Assembly: GCA_019414245.1 (NCBI GenBank)
Contig: DXMK01000015.1
Span: 295,383-359,382, forward strand
From: Collinsella sp.
GTDB lineage: Bacteria > Actinomycetota > Coriobacteriia > Coriobacteriales > Coriobacteriaceae
Reading direction: 5' to 3'
Length of the DNA: 64,000 nucleotides
The translations under genes and the position numbers were made by a program. Shown here piece by piece: positions 7,933 through 16,403 of the stretch. The notes under the pieces were generated by a model, which made no database searches, was not told the origin of the DNA, and saw only the letters and a list, made by a program, of their open reading frames with translations. The first letter of the stretch is position 1. Each line of letters begins with the position of its first letter.

Positions 7933-7965
7933 CCAGTCTTTTTAGCTCCGTCCCAAAAAGACTGG
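7933..7965. promoter_or_regulatory. Perfect 11-bp inverted repeat upstream of the YgiQ-family gene
   Basis: CCAGTCTTTTT (7933-7943) and AAAAAGACTGG (7955-7965) are exact complements around an 11-base loop. TACAAT at 7967-7972 just downstream could be a -10 box. The repeat may be an operator for the divergent pair or a leader hairpin. Confidence 0.4.
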
Positions 7966-8003
7966 TTACAATTACGTGCAGCATACAGACACCGGGAGGG
8001 ATC

Positions 8004-10145
8004 GTGGCAAAAAAGCCTCAGCACGCTCAGAACAACCAGCGCAGTCAGCAGGGCAAACAGGGCCAGCAGCAAAAGCGCGGCGGCAAGGCGCAGGCCACGG
8101 TCGCCCGCACCAAGCATTCCCAAGCGACGCCCGCCCGCCCCTGGCGCCCGGGCCGCGATAAATTCCTCCCCGTCAGTCGAGCCGACATGGATGCACGCGG
8201 CTGGGACCAGTGCGACTTTGTCTACATCTGCGGCGACGCCTACGTGGACCATCCCAGCTTTGGTATGGCCATCGTCAGCCGCGTACTCGACGCACACGGC
8301 TACAAGGTGGGCATCATCTGCCAGCCCGATTGGACCGACCCCGCCAGCATCACCGTGCTCGGCGAGCCGCGCCTGGGCTTTCTCGTCAGTGCCGGCAACA
8401 TGGACTCCATGGTCAACCACTATTCGGTGACCAAGCACCGCCGCCACACCGACGCCTACACTCCCGGTGGCGAGGAGGGGCACCGTCCCAACCGAGCTGT
8501 CACGGTCTACGGCAACCTCATCCGCCAGACGTTCAAGGACGCCCCCATCATCATCGGCGGCATCGAGGCAAGCCTGCGCCGCCTGGCCCACTACGACTAC
8601 TGGCAGGACAAGCTCAAGCGCTCGGTGCTGCTCGACTCGGGCGCCGACATCCTCATCTACGGCATGGGAGAGCACGCAATCGTCGAGATCGCCGACGCGC
8701 TCGACGCGGGACTGCCCGTCGACCAGATTACCTATATCAACGGCACCGTCTACCGCACGGGCTCACTCGACGAGGTCTACGACTACGATTTGCTGCCCAG
8801 CTGGGACGACCTTGCCGCCGACAAGCTCAACTACGCACGCAGCTTTAACGTGCAGCAGCAAAACATGGACCCCATCACCGGACACCGCCTGGTAGAGCCC
8901 TACCCCAACAACGTCTATGTGGTGCAGAACCCGCCATCGGCGACGTTGACGACCGACGAGATGGACGAGGTGGCCGAGCTCCCCTACGCACGCGATTGGC
9001 ATCCCGACTACGACGCGGCGGGCGGCGTGCCGGCCTTTGCCGAGATCAAGTTTTCCATTAGCTCCAACCGCGGCTGTTTTGGCGAGTGCTCGTTTTGCGC
9101 GCTCACCTTCCACCAGGGTCGCGTGCTGCAGATGCGCAGCCACGACTCGATCATGCGCGAAGCCGAGCTGCTCACGCACGACCCCGAGTTTAAGGGCTAT
9201 ATCAACGACGTGGGCGGACCGACGGCAAACTTTAGCCGCCCGGCCTGCGACAAGCAGCTCAAGCACGGCGTGTGCAAGAACAAACGCTGTCTGTGGCCGA
9301 GCGTGTGCAAGAACATGGTGGTCGACGAGAGCGGCTACACGCAGTTGCTGCGCGACCTGCGCCAACTGCCGGGCGTCAAGAAGGTCTTCGTCCGCAGCGG
9401 CATCCGCTTTGACTACACCATGGCCGATGCCTCGGACGAGTTTTTGCGCGAGCTGCTGGAACATCATGTCTCGGGCCAGCTACGCGTGGCACCCGAGCAC
9501 GTGAGCGACGCGGTGCTCTCCGTAATGGGCAAGCCGAGCCGCGCCGTCTACGATGCATTCTGTCGCAAATTTGAGCGCTTGAACCGTGAATACGGCCTTA
9601 AGCAGTACGTGGTGCCGTATCTGATCTCGAGCCACCCCGGATCGACGATGAAGGAAGCCGTGGACCTTGCCGAAGCCGTGCGCGACATGGGCTATATGCC
9701 CGAGCAAGTGCAGGACTTCTACCCCACCCCGTCCACCATGTCGACCTGTATGTACTACACCGGCGTGGATCCGCGTACTATGCAGCCGATCTACGTGGCG
9801 CGCGACCCGCACGAAAAGGCCATGCAGCGCGCGCTCATTCAGTACCGCAAGCCCGAGAACTACAAGCTCGTGCGCGAAGCATTGGAAAAGGCCGGGCGTC
9901 GTGACCTGATCGGCTACACCAAGCATTGCCTGATCCGTCCCGTACCGCCGCGCCCGGGCGAGACGTCTGCTGGCGGCGGACATGGGACCGGCAAGAAGGG
10001 CGGCAAGGCCCACGGTGGCGCCGCCGGCAAGGGACCCAAGGGTAGCAAGGGCCACGGCGGCATGTCGCGTGCGCAAAACACCGCAGGCCGCAACCGCGCG
10101 GCCCAGGGGCGTCAGGGCGCCAACGGAGGCGGACGCCGCAATTAG
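8004..10145 (+). CDS. YgiQ-family (UPF0313) radical SAM protein
   Basis: The protein is a radical SAM enzyme of the YgiQ/UPF0313 family, whose substrate is unknown. The cluster motif CFGECSFCAL lies in the middle (about residue 360), preceded by SSNRG and followed by FHQGRVLQMRS. The N-terminal part (KFLPVSRADMDARGWDQCDF) and the QVQDFYPTPSTMSTCMYYTG block are typical. The tail from about residue 650 is Gly/Lys/Ala-rich and low in complexity. The start is GTG at 8004, with GGGAGG 5 bases before it. A longer frame upstream lacks a ribosome site. The 3' end overlaps the converging CPBP gene by 4 bases. Confidence 0.92.
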   Translation: MAKKPQHAQNNQRSQQGKQGQQQKRGGKAQATVARTKHSQATPARPWRPGRDKFLPVSRADMDARGWDQCDFVYICGDAYVDHPSFGMAIVSRVLDAHGYKVGIICQPDWTDPASITVLGEPRLGFLVSAGNMDSMVNHYSVTKHRRHTDAYTPGGEEGHRPNRAVTVYGNLIRQTFKDAPIIIGGIEASLRRLAHYDYWQDKLKRSVLLDSGADILIYGMGEHAIVEIADALDAGLPVDQITYINGTVYRTGSLDEVYDYDLLPSWDDLAADKLNYARSFNVQQQNMDPITGHRLVEPYPNNVYVVQNPPSATLTTDEMDEVAELPYARDWHPDYDAAGGVPAFAEIKFSISSNRGCFGECSFCALTFHQGRVLQMRSHDSIMREAELLTHDPEFKGYINDVGGPTANFSRPACDKQLKHGVCKNKRCLWPSVCKNMVVDESGYTQLLRDLRQLPGVKKVFVRSGIRFDYTMADASDEFLRELLEHHVSGQLRVAPEHVSDAVLSVMGKPSRAVYDAFCRKFERLNREYGLKQYVVPYLISSHPGSTMKEAVDLAEAVRDMGYMPEQVQDFYPTPSTMSTCMYYTGVDPRTMQPIYVARDPHEKAMQRALIQYRKPENYKLVREALEKAGRRDLIGYTKHCLIRPVPPRPGETSAGGGHGTGKKGGKAHGGAAGKGPKGSKGHGGMSRAQNTAGRNRAAQGRQGANGGGRRN

Positions 10146-11062
10146 CGCGGGAATGCGGTAGATGTGGTCGCAGCGCTCTGCTGGCACGCTTGGCGCAGTG
10201 AGCGCATTGCCTCAACGAGGATGACGCCGGCGATAGCGACCGTAATTGCCACGTCGAACGGCGTGTTCACAAACCAGAGCAACGTCATGAGATACGACCC
10301 GGCGTTAAAGGCAAAATGCAGCAGGATCGTGTAGCGGAGCTTTCCGGTGGTCACGAGTACCCAGCCAAAGATGAGGCCGGCGGCGCCGGCGTAGCAGCCC
10401 TGTACCCAGTTCATATGCATAAAGCCAAAAATGGCCGCCTGCAGCACAATCGCCGCGGCGATGCCTCGCTTGTCCGGCGCCGCCCAGGGCACCATGGCGA
10501 CGTCTTGCGCCCGCGCGCGACGCCGGCGCTTCCAGAGCGGACGGCACTGCGGGTTAAATGCTCGGAGCGAAAACTCAAAAATGATACCGCGCACCAGCAG
10601 CTCCTCGCAAAACGGAGCGCCGAGCACCGTGGTCAGGACGGCCAGATAGCTCGTGTCACCCATGCCCGTCTCCTCGACAAGTTCGCTGTAATCGGCCGCC
10701 GCCTCGGGCAACAGCGACAGCACAGCGTCGGTCACGTAGCCAACGACCACCTGCAGGGCAAGGCCGATCACGATAACGCAGGCGATGCGCCTCCACGCTT
10801 TGCCTGCTCCCCCGCCAAGCGAGCGCTCGCCCTGCCAGCGCGCCATAAACGAGCGCGGCCACAGATAACGCCACCACAGCAGTGCCATCAAAAACGACGC
10901 CATCTGCGCGGCAGCCTGAAGCAATTGAATATCGAGGTCGTCAATCGAAAAACCCATGAACACCGACGCGACACCCAGAGCGGAAAACAAAACCACGCTC
11001 AGGACAATATCTGCCGCGACAACGCCTAAGCAAGCAAGTGTCCACACCAACGCGTTGAGCAT
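10142..11062 (-). CDS. CPBP-family intramembrane glutamic endopeptidase
   Basis: This is a predicted membrane protease of the CAAX-processing/bacteriocin-processing (CPBP) group with about 8 hydrophobic segments over 306 residues. The three conserved motifs are present: FCEELLVRG (EExxxR, about residue 170), FGFMHMN (about 235) and HFAFN (about 265). Such proteins act in membrane-protein processing or immunity; the substrate is unknown. The start at 11062 has GAGGAGG 5 bases upstream. A lone antitoxin gene lies just upstream in the same direction. Confidence 0.88.
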   Translation of the reverse strand: MLNALVWTLACLGVVAADIVLSVVLFSALGVASVFMGFSIDDLDIQLLQAAAQMASFLMALLWWRYLWPRSFMARWQGERSLGGGAGKAWRRIACVIVIGLALQVVVGYVTDAVLSLLPEAAADYSELVEETGMGDTSYLAVLTTVLGAPFCEELLVRGIIFEFSLRAFNPQCRPLWKRRRRARAQDVAMVPWAAPDKRGIAAAIVLQAAIFGFMHMNWVQGCYAGAAGLIFGWVLVTTGKLRYTILLHFAFNAGSYLMTLLWFVNTPFDVAITVAIAGVILVEAMRSLRQACQQSAATTSTAFPR

Positions 11063-11145
11063 GCCAACCTCCTCAAAACCGTTCCCTAGTTCTACCACAA
11101 ACTGGCAAAACACTGACCTCTTGAGGACAGAGGAAAACGGATCAC

Positions 11146-11346
11146 TTATTGATGAGAATCAGGCGCAGTGCCAAAGGTCCCGCTGGGCGAGATGTCGAAC
11201 GGGAAGGTGCCGCAGCGATTGAACGCAGCGATAAACATGCGGATGGCGTTGGACGGCGTGGTGCCCACGAGCTGGGTTGCCGCCGCGAAGGCTGCCTTCT
11301 CCTCGGGCAAGACCTTCGCGACTACGGGGGTCATGTGTTCTGCCAT
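11146..11346 (-). CDS. RelB/DinJ-like antitoxin without a visible toxin partner
   Basis: The 66-residue protein begins MAEHMTPVVAKVLPEEKAAF. It has a ribbon-helix-helix-like centre (TPSNAIRMFIAAFNRCG) and the closing FPFDI, which is the DinJ/RelB signature. Antitoxins of this family repress their own promoter and neutralise a RelE/YafQ-type RNase. No toxin frame is found on either side: 84 bases downstream the CPBP protease begins. GGAAGC precedes the ATG at 11346. It may be an orphan or act with a toxin elsewhere. Confidence 0.75.
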   Translation of the reverse strand: MAEHMTPVVAKVLPEEKAAFAAATQLVGTTPSNAIRMFIAAFNRCGTFPFDISPSGTFGTAPDSHQ

Positions 11347-11459
11347 GGCGCTTCCTTTTTGAAACGACGGTAGTGCGGATAGATGCGGGCCACGCGGCTG
11401 GGCGACGGACTGTGAAGGCAACCCGATTGGCCCGCATCCGGAGTTGTTTCTGCGGCTTT

Positions 11460-11488
11460 GGTATTACTTGGTATTCCTAAGTATTACC
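11460..11488. promoter_or_regulatory. Candidate antitoxin operator (imperfect 29-bp palindrome)
   Basis: GGTATTACTT at 11460 is mirrored by AAGTATTACC at 11479-11488, with a further GGTATTCC in the centre. The arms match at most positions. It lies 114 bases upstream of the RelB-like gene, and such genes are usually autoregulated through AT-rich palindromes. The link is inference. Confidence 0.4.
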
Positions 11489-11542
11489 CCGCAGATAGAA
11501 TACCACACCCGGCCCCATGGAGACGGAGGAAACGGATTATTT

Positions 11543-11575
11543 TTGGTGCAAAGGGGCCAGGTTACTTTGCACCAA
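11543..11575. repeat. 33-bp GGTGCAAAG palindrome (GGGGACAGG-type family)
   Basis: TTGGTGCAAAG (11543-11553) and CTTTGCACCAA (11565-11575) are perfect complements around GGGGCCAGGTTA-like sequence. The 33-bp element at 61964-61996 has the same ends and core. Confidence 0.7.
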
Positions 11576-11578
11576 ACG

Positions 11579-11618
11579 GCAATGCCCCGCCCACGCAATC
11601 ACGTGGACGGGGCATTGC
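11579..11618 (-). terminator. Terminator of the alpha-glucoside operon
   Basis: A 17-base stem with one mismatch (core GCAATGCCCCG / CGGGGCATTGC) lies about 30 bases beyond the GH4 stop codon. The T-tract on the minus strand is weak, so efficiency is uncertain. Confidence 0.6.
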
Positions 11619-11649
11619 TCCAGGTATGCGGTCAGCGACCCTGTTGCTT

Positions 11650-13032
11650 TTACTTAAGCTCGGGCCAGTAACCCTTGTTGGCCTCGATCATGTCGTCGAG
11701 AACCTCCTTGGCGACCTTCATCGACGGCACGGTCTTGTTGAGCGTAAAGGCCTTGAGCGCCTTCTCGTACGAACCCTCGATCGTAGCCTCGACCACGAGC
11801 TTCTCGGAGTTCAGCTGCTGCATCATGAGACCCTGCTGGAACAGCGGAATGTTGTCGCGGCTGATGACCTCGGGGCCGTTCTTGCCAATGTAGGCAGGCA
11901 GCTCGACCATAGCGTCGTAGGGCATGTTGGGGATGGCGCCCTTGTTCTCGCAAATGACCAGGAAGCGCTGCTTGGTGTCGTTCTTCAGAGCGATGGCCAG
12001 ATCGGCGATCCAGTCGCCGTGGCTGCCCGCATAGAACGTGCTCTCGTCGATCTCGCCCGTCTTCTCGTAGTGGTCGATGCCGTCGAAGAGGTTCTTCTCG
12101 CGCGTCTCCTCAACCTCGTTCGCACGGGTGCGCTCGGGGTTTGAGTGCTCGACGAATTCCTTCTGCTGCAGGTAGTAGTTCAGATACGTGTTGGGCAGGT
12201 ACTCCGGGAAGCACTCCATGATCTCGTACTCGCCCTTCCAGACGTAGTACCAGCTGCCCTTGGTGTGGCGGTTCTGCTCGGGGTGCTCGTCGGCGGTCTC
12301 CTCGGGCTTCTTTGCCATGAGCGAGCCCATGCCCTTGAGGTAGGAGTCGGGCAGCAGAATCTCATGCTCCTTGATGTACTCGCGCAGCTGCGGGAGCACC
12401 TCCTCGCCCTTGTGGCGGATCGAGGTGAACCAACCAAAGTGGTTGAGGCCAAAGTAATCGTACTCGACATCCTTCTTGTCGATATCGAGTGCGGCGCAAA
12501 CCACGTCGATGATCGCAATCGGCATGTCGCAGATGTTGATGATACGAGCGTTGGGACGCAGCACACGGCAGCCCTCGGAGACGATGGCAGCAGGGTTGGA
12601 GTAGTTGAGAATCCAGTAATCCTTCTTGGCGTACTTCTCAACGTCATCGATCAGCTCGACCATGGGGAAGATGGTGCGCATGCCGTAGGCAAGGCCGCCG
12701 CAACCGCAAGTCTCCTGGCCCACGCAGCCGTGACGCAGCGGAATCTTCTCGTCCTGCTCGCGCATGGCGTAGCCGCCCACGCGCATCTGGGCAAACACGA
12801 AGCTCGCGTCGGTAAAAGCCGTCTTTTTGTCGGTGGTCACCGTGAGCTTGATGTCCAGGCCGAGGTCCTCGTGCAAAATCCAGTCCACGAGCACGCCGAC
12901 CTTGCGCTGGCGCTCCTCGTTGATGTCGTACAGACGAATCTCGTCAACGTCGAGCTCGTCCTTGCGCAGGGCGATGGACTTGACGATGCCGGGGGTAAAG
13001 GTGGATCCGCCACCACACAGAGTAATGATCAT
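11650..13032 (-). CDS. malA: GH4 6-phospho-alpha-glucosidase (MalA/GlvA type)
   Basis: This NAD- and metal-dependent GH4 hydrolase splits phosphorylated alpha-glucosides such as maltose-6'-phosphate delivered by the PTS. The Rossmann motif GGGSTFTPGI is at the N-terminus. VGQETCGCGGLAYGMR and the metal-site segments NICDMP (about residue 170) and GLNHFGW (about 200) follow. CDMP, rather than CNVP, is the form reported for alpha- as opposed to beta-specific members. The C-terminal VPSMKVAKEVLDDMIEANKG also resembles B. subtilis MalA. It is the last gene of the operon, 3 bases after the EIICB stop. Confidence 0.92.
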   Translation of the reverse strand: MIITLCGGGSTFTPGIVKSIALRKDELDVDEIRLYDINEERQRKVGVLVDWILHEDLGLDIKLTVTTDKKTAFTDASFVFAQMRVGGYAMREQDEKIPLRHGCVGQETCGCGGLAYGMRTIFPMVELIDDVEKYAKKDYWILNYSNPAAIVSEGCRVLRPNARIINICDMPIAIIDVVCAALDIDKKDVEYDYFGLNHFGWFTSIRHKGEEVLPQLREYIKEHEILLPDSYLKGMGSLMAKKPEETADEHPEQNRHTKGSWYYVWKGEYEIMECFPEYLPNTYLNYYLQQKEFVEHSNPERTRANEVEETREKNLFDGIDHYEKTGEIDESTFYAGSHGDWIADLAIALKNDTKQRFLVICENKGAIPNMPYDAMVELPAYIGKNGPEVISRDNIPLFQQGLMMQQLNSEKLVVEATIEGSYEKALKAFTLNKTVPSMKVAKEVLDDMIEANKGYWPELK

Positions 13033-13035
13033 TGT

Positions 13036-14652
13036 TTACTGCTCCTTCTCAATTGCGTTTTCGACCTTGTCGCGCATCTCGGCGACCTTCATGCCAAAGA
13101 TGATCTGGATATTATTGCCGTTGCGGTTGATGCCGCTGTTGGGCACGTGGTTGATGAGGTCCTCATTGATGAGGTCCGGGTTCTTAACGTTCACGCGGAG
13201 ACGCGTAAAGCAGTTCTCGAGCTCCTCGATGTTGTCCTTGCCGCCAAGACCTGCGACCAGGTCGGCAATACCTGCATCGACGCCCTCTGCGGGAGCCGCG
13301 GCAACGGCGCCCTGCTTCACTGCGACAGACGCGGCGGCCTCGCCCTCGGCAACGGACTCGGCGAGCTCGGACTCCTCCTCGCGGCCAGGCGTGTGGAGGT
13401 TGAGCTTCTTGATAAGGAAGGTGAAGAGGAAGAAGTACAGCGCGGCGTTGACGACTCCAAGCACCAGCATAACCGGCCAGTTGGTCTTATCGACGCCCAG
13501 GACCAGGTTGGAGACCACGATGTTGATGATGCCGCCTGCAGTCGAAGCGGGCACGGAGAGGACCTTGAGCAGGACCAGGAAGATGCCGGAAAGAACCGAG
13601 TGAACGACAAAGAGCACGGGAGCGGCAAAGACAAAGAGGAAGTCCATGGGCTCGGTCACGCAGGAGAGCACGGCGGTGATGATCAGCGGGATGATAACGG
13701 CCTTGGTCTTATCCTTGTTCCCCTTGTAGGCGGTGACGATAAAGGCGAGGCCGATGCCGATGTAGGGCCACAGATTGTTGAAGGTGTAGCTGTTGAAGTA
13801 GGTGCTATCGGAGAAGGGCTGACCCGTCATTGCCATCTCGGCAACACGGATGGGATAGGCGCCGGCGATAACCTGACCACCCAGCGTAAGGGTGCCACCC
13901 ACATCGGAGAACTGGAACGGGGTGTAGATGAGGTGGTGCAGACCGGTGGGAACGAGCAGCTTGTTGAGCATGCCGTAGATAAACAGACCGATGTTGCCCG
14001 ACTCCTTAATGATGCCGGCAACGGAGGAGATGGCACCCTGAACCGGAGGCCAAACGATGCAGAAGCCAGCGCCCATGATCCAGGAGATGATGATCATGAT
14101 CAGGAACGGAAAGCGAACGCCCGAGAACATCGAAAGGGCAATGGGGAACTGCTTGTTCGAGTACTTGTTGAACACGGCGCCGGTGATGCAACCCAGGATG
14201 ATGCCGCCGAACACGCCGGTATCGAGCACCTGGATGCCCATAACGGTGGCCTGGCCGGTTCCGGTAAGGCCGAGCATGCCGCTCGCATCGGCAAGAGAGC
14301 CGGTGGCGTTGAGCACGATGTTGTTAGCCTGCAGGAACAGGAAGAACGACATCAGGGCGATCAGCGAAGCATGGCCCTTGTTCTTCTTTGCCATGGCGCC
14401 GGCGATGCCCACGCAGAACAGAATCGAGAGGTTGTTGATGATAAACATCAGCGACTGGTAGACAACGGCGCCCACAAGCTGGAACGGACCGGAGCCCAGT
14501 ACGGGGACCAAAGCGCAAATGGTCTTGTTGGTCAGAATGATGCCCACAATGAGCAGGATGCCGGCAACCGAGAGATACATCATCGGCTGGACGATCGACT
14601 TCGCGAACACCTCCAACGGCGCTTTGAAATTGAACTTCTTTTTTGCGGTCAT
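13036..14652 (-). CDS. malP: PTS alpha-glucoside transporter EIICB (MalP/GlvC type)
   Basis: This membrane permease and phosphotransferase imports and phosphorylates an alpha-glucoside, probably maltose. The 538 residues comprise about 10 membrane segments (EIIC, residues ~20-420), an Ala/Glu-rich linker, and a C-terminal EIIB domain with the phospho-cysteine in ENCFTRLRV. There is no EIIA domain; the separate EIIA gene at the operon start should supply it. The EIIC segment TGLHHLIYTPFQF is typical of glucose-superfamily transporters. The start at 14652 has AAGGAAGGGGAG 7 bases upstream. The gene is followed tightly by malA. Confidence 0.9.
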   Translation of the reverse strand: MTAKKKFNFKAPLEVFAKSIVQPMMYLSVAGILLIVGIILTNKTICALVPVLGSGPFQLVGAVVYQSLMFIINNLSILFCVGIAGAMAKKNKGHASLIALMSFFLFLQANNIVLNATGSLADASGMLGLTGTGQATVMGIQVLDTGVFGGIILGCITGAVFNKYSNKQFPIALSMFSGVRFPFLIMIIISWIMGAGFCIVWPPVQGAISSVAGIIKESGNIGLFIYGMLNKLLVPTGLHHLIYTPFQFSDVGGTLTLGGQVIAGAYPIRVAEMAMTGQPFSDSTYFNSYTFNNLWPYIGIGLAFIVTAYKGNKDKTKAVIIPLIITAVLSCVTEPMDFLFVFAAPVLFVVHSVLSGIFLVLLKVLSVPASTAGGIINIVVSNLVLGVDKTNWPVMLVLGVVNAALYFFLFTFLIKKLNLHTPGREEESELAESVAEGEAAASVAVKQGAVAAAPAEGVDAGIADLVAGLGGKDNIEELENCFTRLRVNVKNPDLINEDLINHVPNSGINRNGNNIQIIFGMKVAEMRDKVENAIEKEQ

Positions 14653-14751
14653 AGCGGTACTCCCCTTCCTTTTCCGCAAATTAAGACAGATGTGCCCTGG
14701 ACAAGACCGTGAGCCTTGCCTTATATCAATCGATGTGTGGGCACGTTATGC

Positions 14752-15606
14752 CTAGAGACCAGGTTCTCCAAGCAGGTTAACAATGTGATATGCGAGATAG
14801 CTCTTCTCGGCATCGGTAACGACAACGTTATAGGTAGACGACAAGTGGGCGGCTATGGCGTCCGCGCACGAGAATGCGCACGGATACGCCGTTTCATCGA
14901 TTCGGAACAGCGCGTCGCCATTGATTTGCCCGGCCGTGGGGTCAAGCGCCCGCTGTGCGAAAAACTGCAGGTGGCGGACGAAACGCTCATAGGGCAACGA
15001 GGTGTCATCGAGGGTCGTAGCATAGCGCTCGGAAACAATCGCGAGCACGTCGCGAACAAGCTGGACCGAAACAATCAAACGGTCGGAGCGTTGCGGCATG
15101 GTGACGTTGACGATATGCAAGGTAATGAAACCCTGCTCTTCTTCGCTCATCTGGATGCCCATATACTCCTTGATAATCTGCAGCGCACGGCCCGCAAGTG
15201 CATACTCCTTGCGATAGAACTGCTGGATCTCGAGCAGCAACGGATTCTCACAGGAGGCGCCCTTGCGCTCGCGCTCCAAAGCAAGGCTGATATGGTCTGC
15301 GAGAGCAATGAGAATCTTGTCGTTGATATCAACATTGAGCTCTCGACGGAGCATCTGAACAATGTCCTCGGCAATCACGAGGTTGACGGTGGGGATGGAC
15401 TCCAAAAGATGTGCCATGCGGTCAATCGTACGCGAGTCCTGAGAAGTTCCCTCCTGCAACGCGTAGGTCTTTTCGATCGACGCCTCGTCGATGGCATCGC
15501 CGGCATGACGGCCAAAGCAGAGGCCTCGACCGATGACGATGAGCTCGGAGCCATCGTCCGAAGTGACCATTGCGACGTTGTTGTTAAAAACTCGCTTGAT
15601 AACCAC
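14752..15606 (-). CDS. licT: LicT/BglG-family transcriptional antiterminator
   Basis: The protein is an RNA-binding antiterminator controlled by PTS phosphorylation. It has an N-terminal CAT domain (VIKRVFNNNVAMV, then GRGLCFGRHAGD) and two PRD domains (about 70-170 and 175-284) with histidines in ALADHISLAL, FITLHIVN and YLAYHIVNLL. The frame permits GTG starts at 15618, 15615 and 15606. I chose 15606 because family members start just before the KxxNNN motif and GGTGGG precedes it; 15618 is possible. It lies between EIIA and EIICB and should act on the leader upstream of EIIA. Confidence 0.9.
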   Translation of the reverse strand: MVIKRVFNNNVAMVTSDDGSELIVIGRGLCFGRHAGDAIDEASIEKTYALQEGTSQDSRTIDRMAHLLESIPTVNLVIAEDIVQMLRRELNVDINDKILIALADHISLALERERKGASCENPLLLEIQQFYRKEYALAGRALQIIKEYMGIQMSEEEQGFITLHIVNVTMPQRSDRLIVSVQLVRDVLAIVSERYATTLDDTSLPYERFVRHLQFFAQRALDPTAGQINGDALFRIDETAYPCAFSCADAIAAHLSSTYNVVVTDAEKSYLAYHIVNLLGEPGL

Positions 15607-15624
15607 GGTACCCACCACAAAAAA

Positions 15625-16137
15625 TTACTCGGAAAGCCAGATGACAGGCTCTTTAGCAGCAACAGGGCCGGAAGCATGCTCACGAAGAGTCGAGTTCTCC
15701 GAGCGCTCGCACACGATAACGAAGACCGTGGGATCGAAGTCGGCGGCGCGGACCGCGTCGAAATCGACCTCGACGAGGGGCTGGCCCGCGTCGACATGGT
15801 CACCCTGGGCAACAAGCGCGTGGAAGCCCTTGCCCTCAAGCTTAACAGTATCGATTCCGATATGCAGCATCACCTGAGCAGAGCTGTCGTCGGACATGAT
15901 GCCCAGCGCGTGCTCAGTCGGAAACAGCGCCGCGACGGTGCCGGAAACAGGAGCGCACACCGTTCCCTCTTGGGGAACCACGGCAACGCCATCGCCCACG
16001 GCACGGCTGCTAAAAGCAGGGTCATTGGTATTTTCCAGATGAACAAGCTCGCCGGAAACGGGAGCGAGGATTTCGAACTCGGAAGCCGCAGTCGTCTGCT
16101 CATCCGAACCGCCCATCAGGCGAGAAAAGAAACCCAT
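15625..16137 (-). CDS. PTS glucose-type EIIA (Crr-like)
   Basis: This 170-residue cytosolic protein passes phosphate from HPr to the EIIB domain. The two active-site histidines of the family are visible in PTEHALGI (about residue 80) and VMLHIGIDTV (about residue 95). The fold motifs APVSGELVHLE and GDGVAVVPQEG are present. It is the first gene of the operon and the window shows no other EIIA for the downstream EIICB. The start at 16137 follows GAAGGGA. It might also serve other IIA-less systems, such as the EIIBC of the mur operon; that is inference. Confidence 0.92.
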   Translation of the reverse strand: MGFFSRLMGGSDEQTTAASEFEILAPVSGELVHLENTNDPAFSSRAVGDGVAVVPQEGTVCAPVSGTVAALFPTEHALGIMSDDSSAQVMLHIGIDTVKLEGKGFHALVAQGDHVDAGQPLVEVDFDAVRAADFDPTVFVIVCERSENSTLREHASGPVAAKEPVIWLSE

Positions 16138-16162
16138 GGTGGCATGTCCCTTCATAAATATA

Positions 16163-16249
16163 GCCCAACCAAAATCAATCGAATGCGCCCCTTGAGACGC
16201 ACGCGATCAAAGACTTTGGTTAGGCCCACGTCCAAGGGACTCGGTAACC
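16163..16249 (-). promoter_or_regulatory. RAT-like antiterminator and overlapping terminator-like hairpin upstream of the EIIA-licT operon
   Basis: Two mutually exclusive hairpins share one arm. In the first (16218-16249) GGTTA pairs with TAACC, with inner GTCC/GGAC and two asymmetric internal loops, like a LicT-type ribonucleic antiterminator. In the second (16163-16225) the same TAACC is part of an arm that pairs with TTTGGTTGGGC, enclosing an inner TGCGTCTC/GGGGCGCA stem. The U-run after the second is poor. The gene order (antiterminator in the same operon) supports this reading. Confidence 0.5.
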
Positions 16250-16274
16250 TTCCGCATTTCTTTTCACTGAGGTT

Positions 16275-16348
16275 ATTGTAGACAAGCCCAAAGCCGGAAC
16301 AATCATTATGACCGGCGAACGGTATTTTTTCTTCGATAAACGGTATTT
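16275..16348 (-). promoter_or_regulatory. Promoter of the alpha-glucoside operon with upstream direct repeats
   Basis: On the minus strand TTGTTC (16297-16302) and TACAAT (16275-16280) are 16 bases apart. Upstream, the plus strand carries the 10-mer AACGGTATTT twice, at 16318-16327 and 16339-16348. These are 21 bp apart, on the same DNA face. They could bind a regulator that is not identified here. Confidence 0.5.
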
Positions 16349-16403
16349 AAGCGGCACTTAGGGACGTTCCTTTTCTGCCGGCACTCGGGGACACTCCTCA
16401 CTC

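Larger units (their letters stand above)
11347..11649. other. Intergenic region upstream of the antitoxin gene
   Basis: About 300 bases. It contains the candidate antitoxin operator (11460-11488), a GGTGCAAAG palindrome (11543-11575) and the terminator of the alpha-glucoside operon (11579-11618). No gene is supported. Confidence 0.55.

Noticed and set aside
11063..11145. Toxin gene partner for the RelB-like antitoxin
   Set aside because: The 83-bp gap cannot encode a RelE/YafQ toxin, and neither strand upstream has one.
12145..14712. 855-codon plus-strand frame across the PTS and GH4 genes
   Set aside because: It is antisense to two conserved genes. Its composition (Leu/Val/Gly/Asp/His) is that of a reverse-complement shadow.
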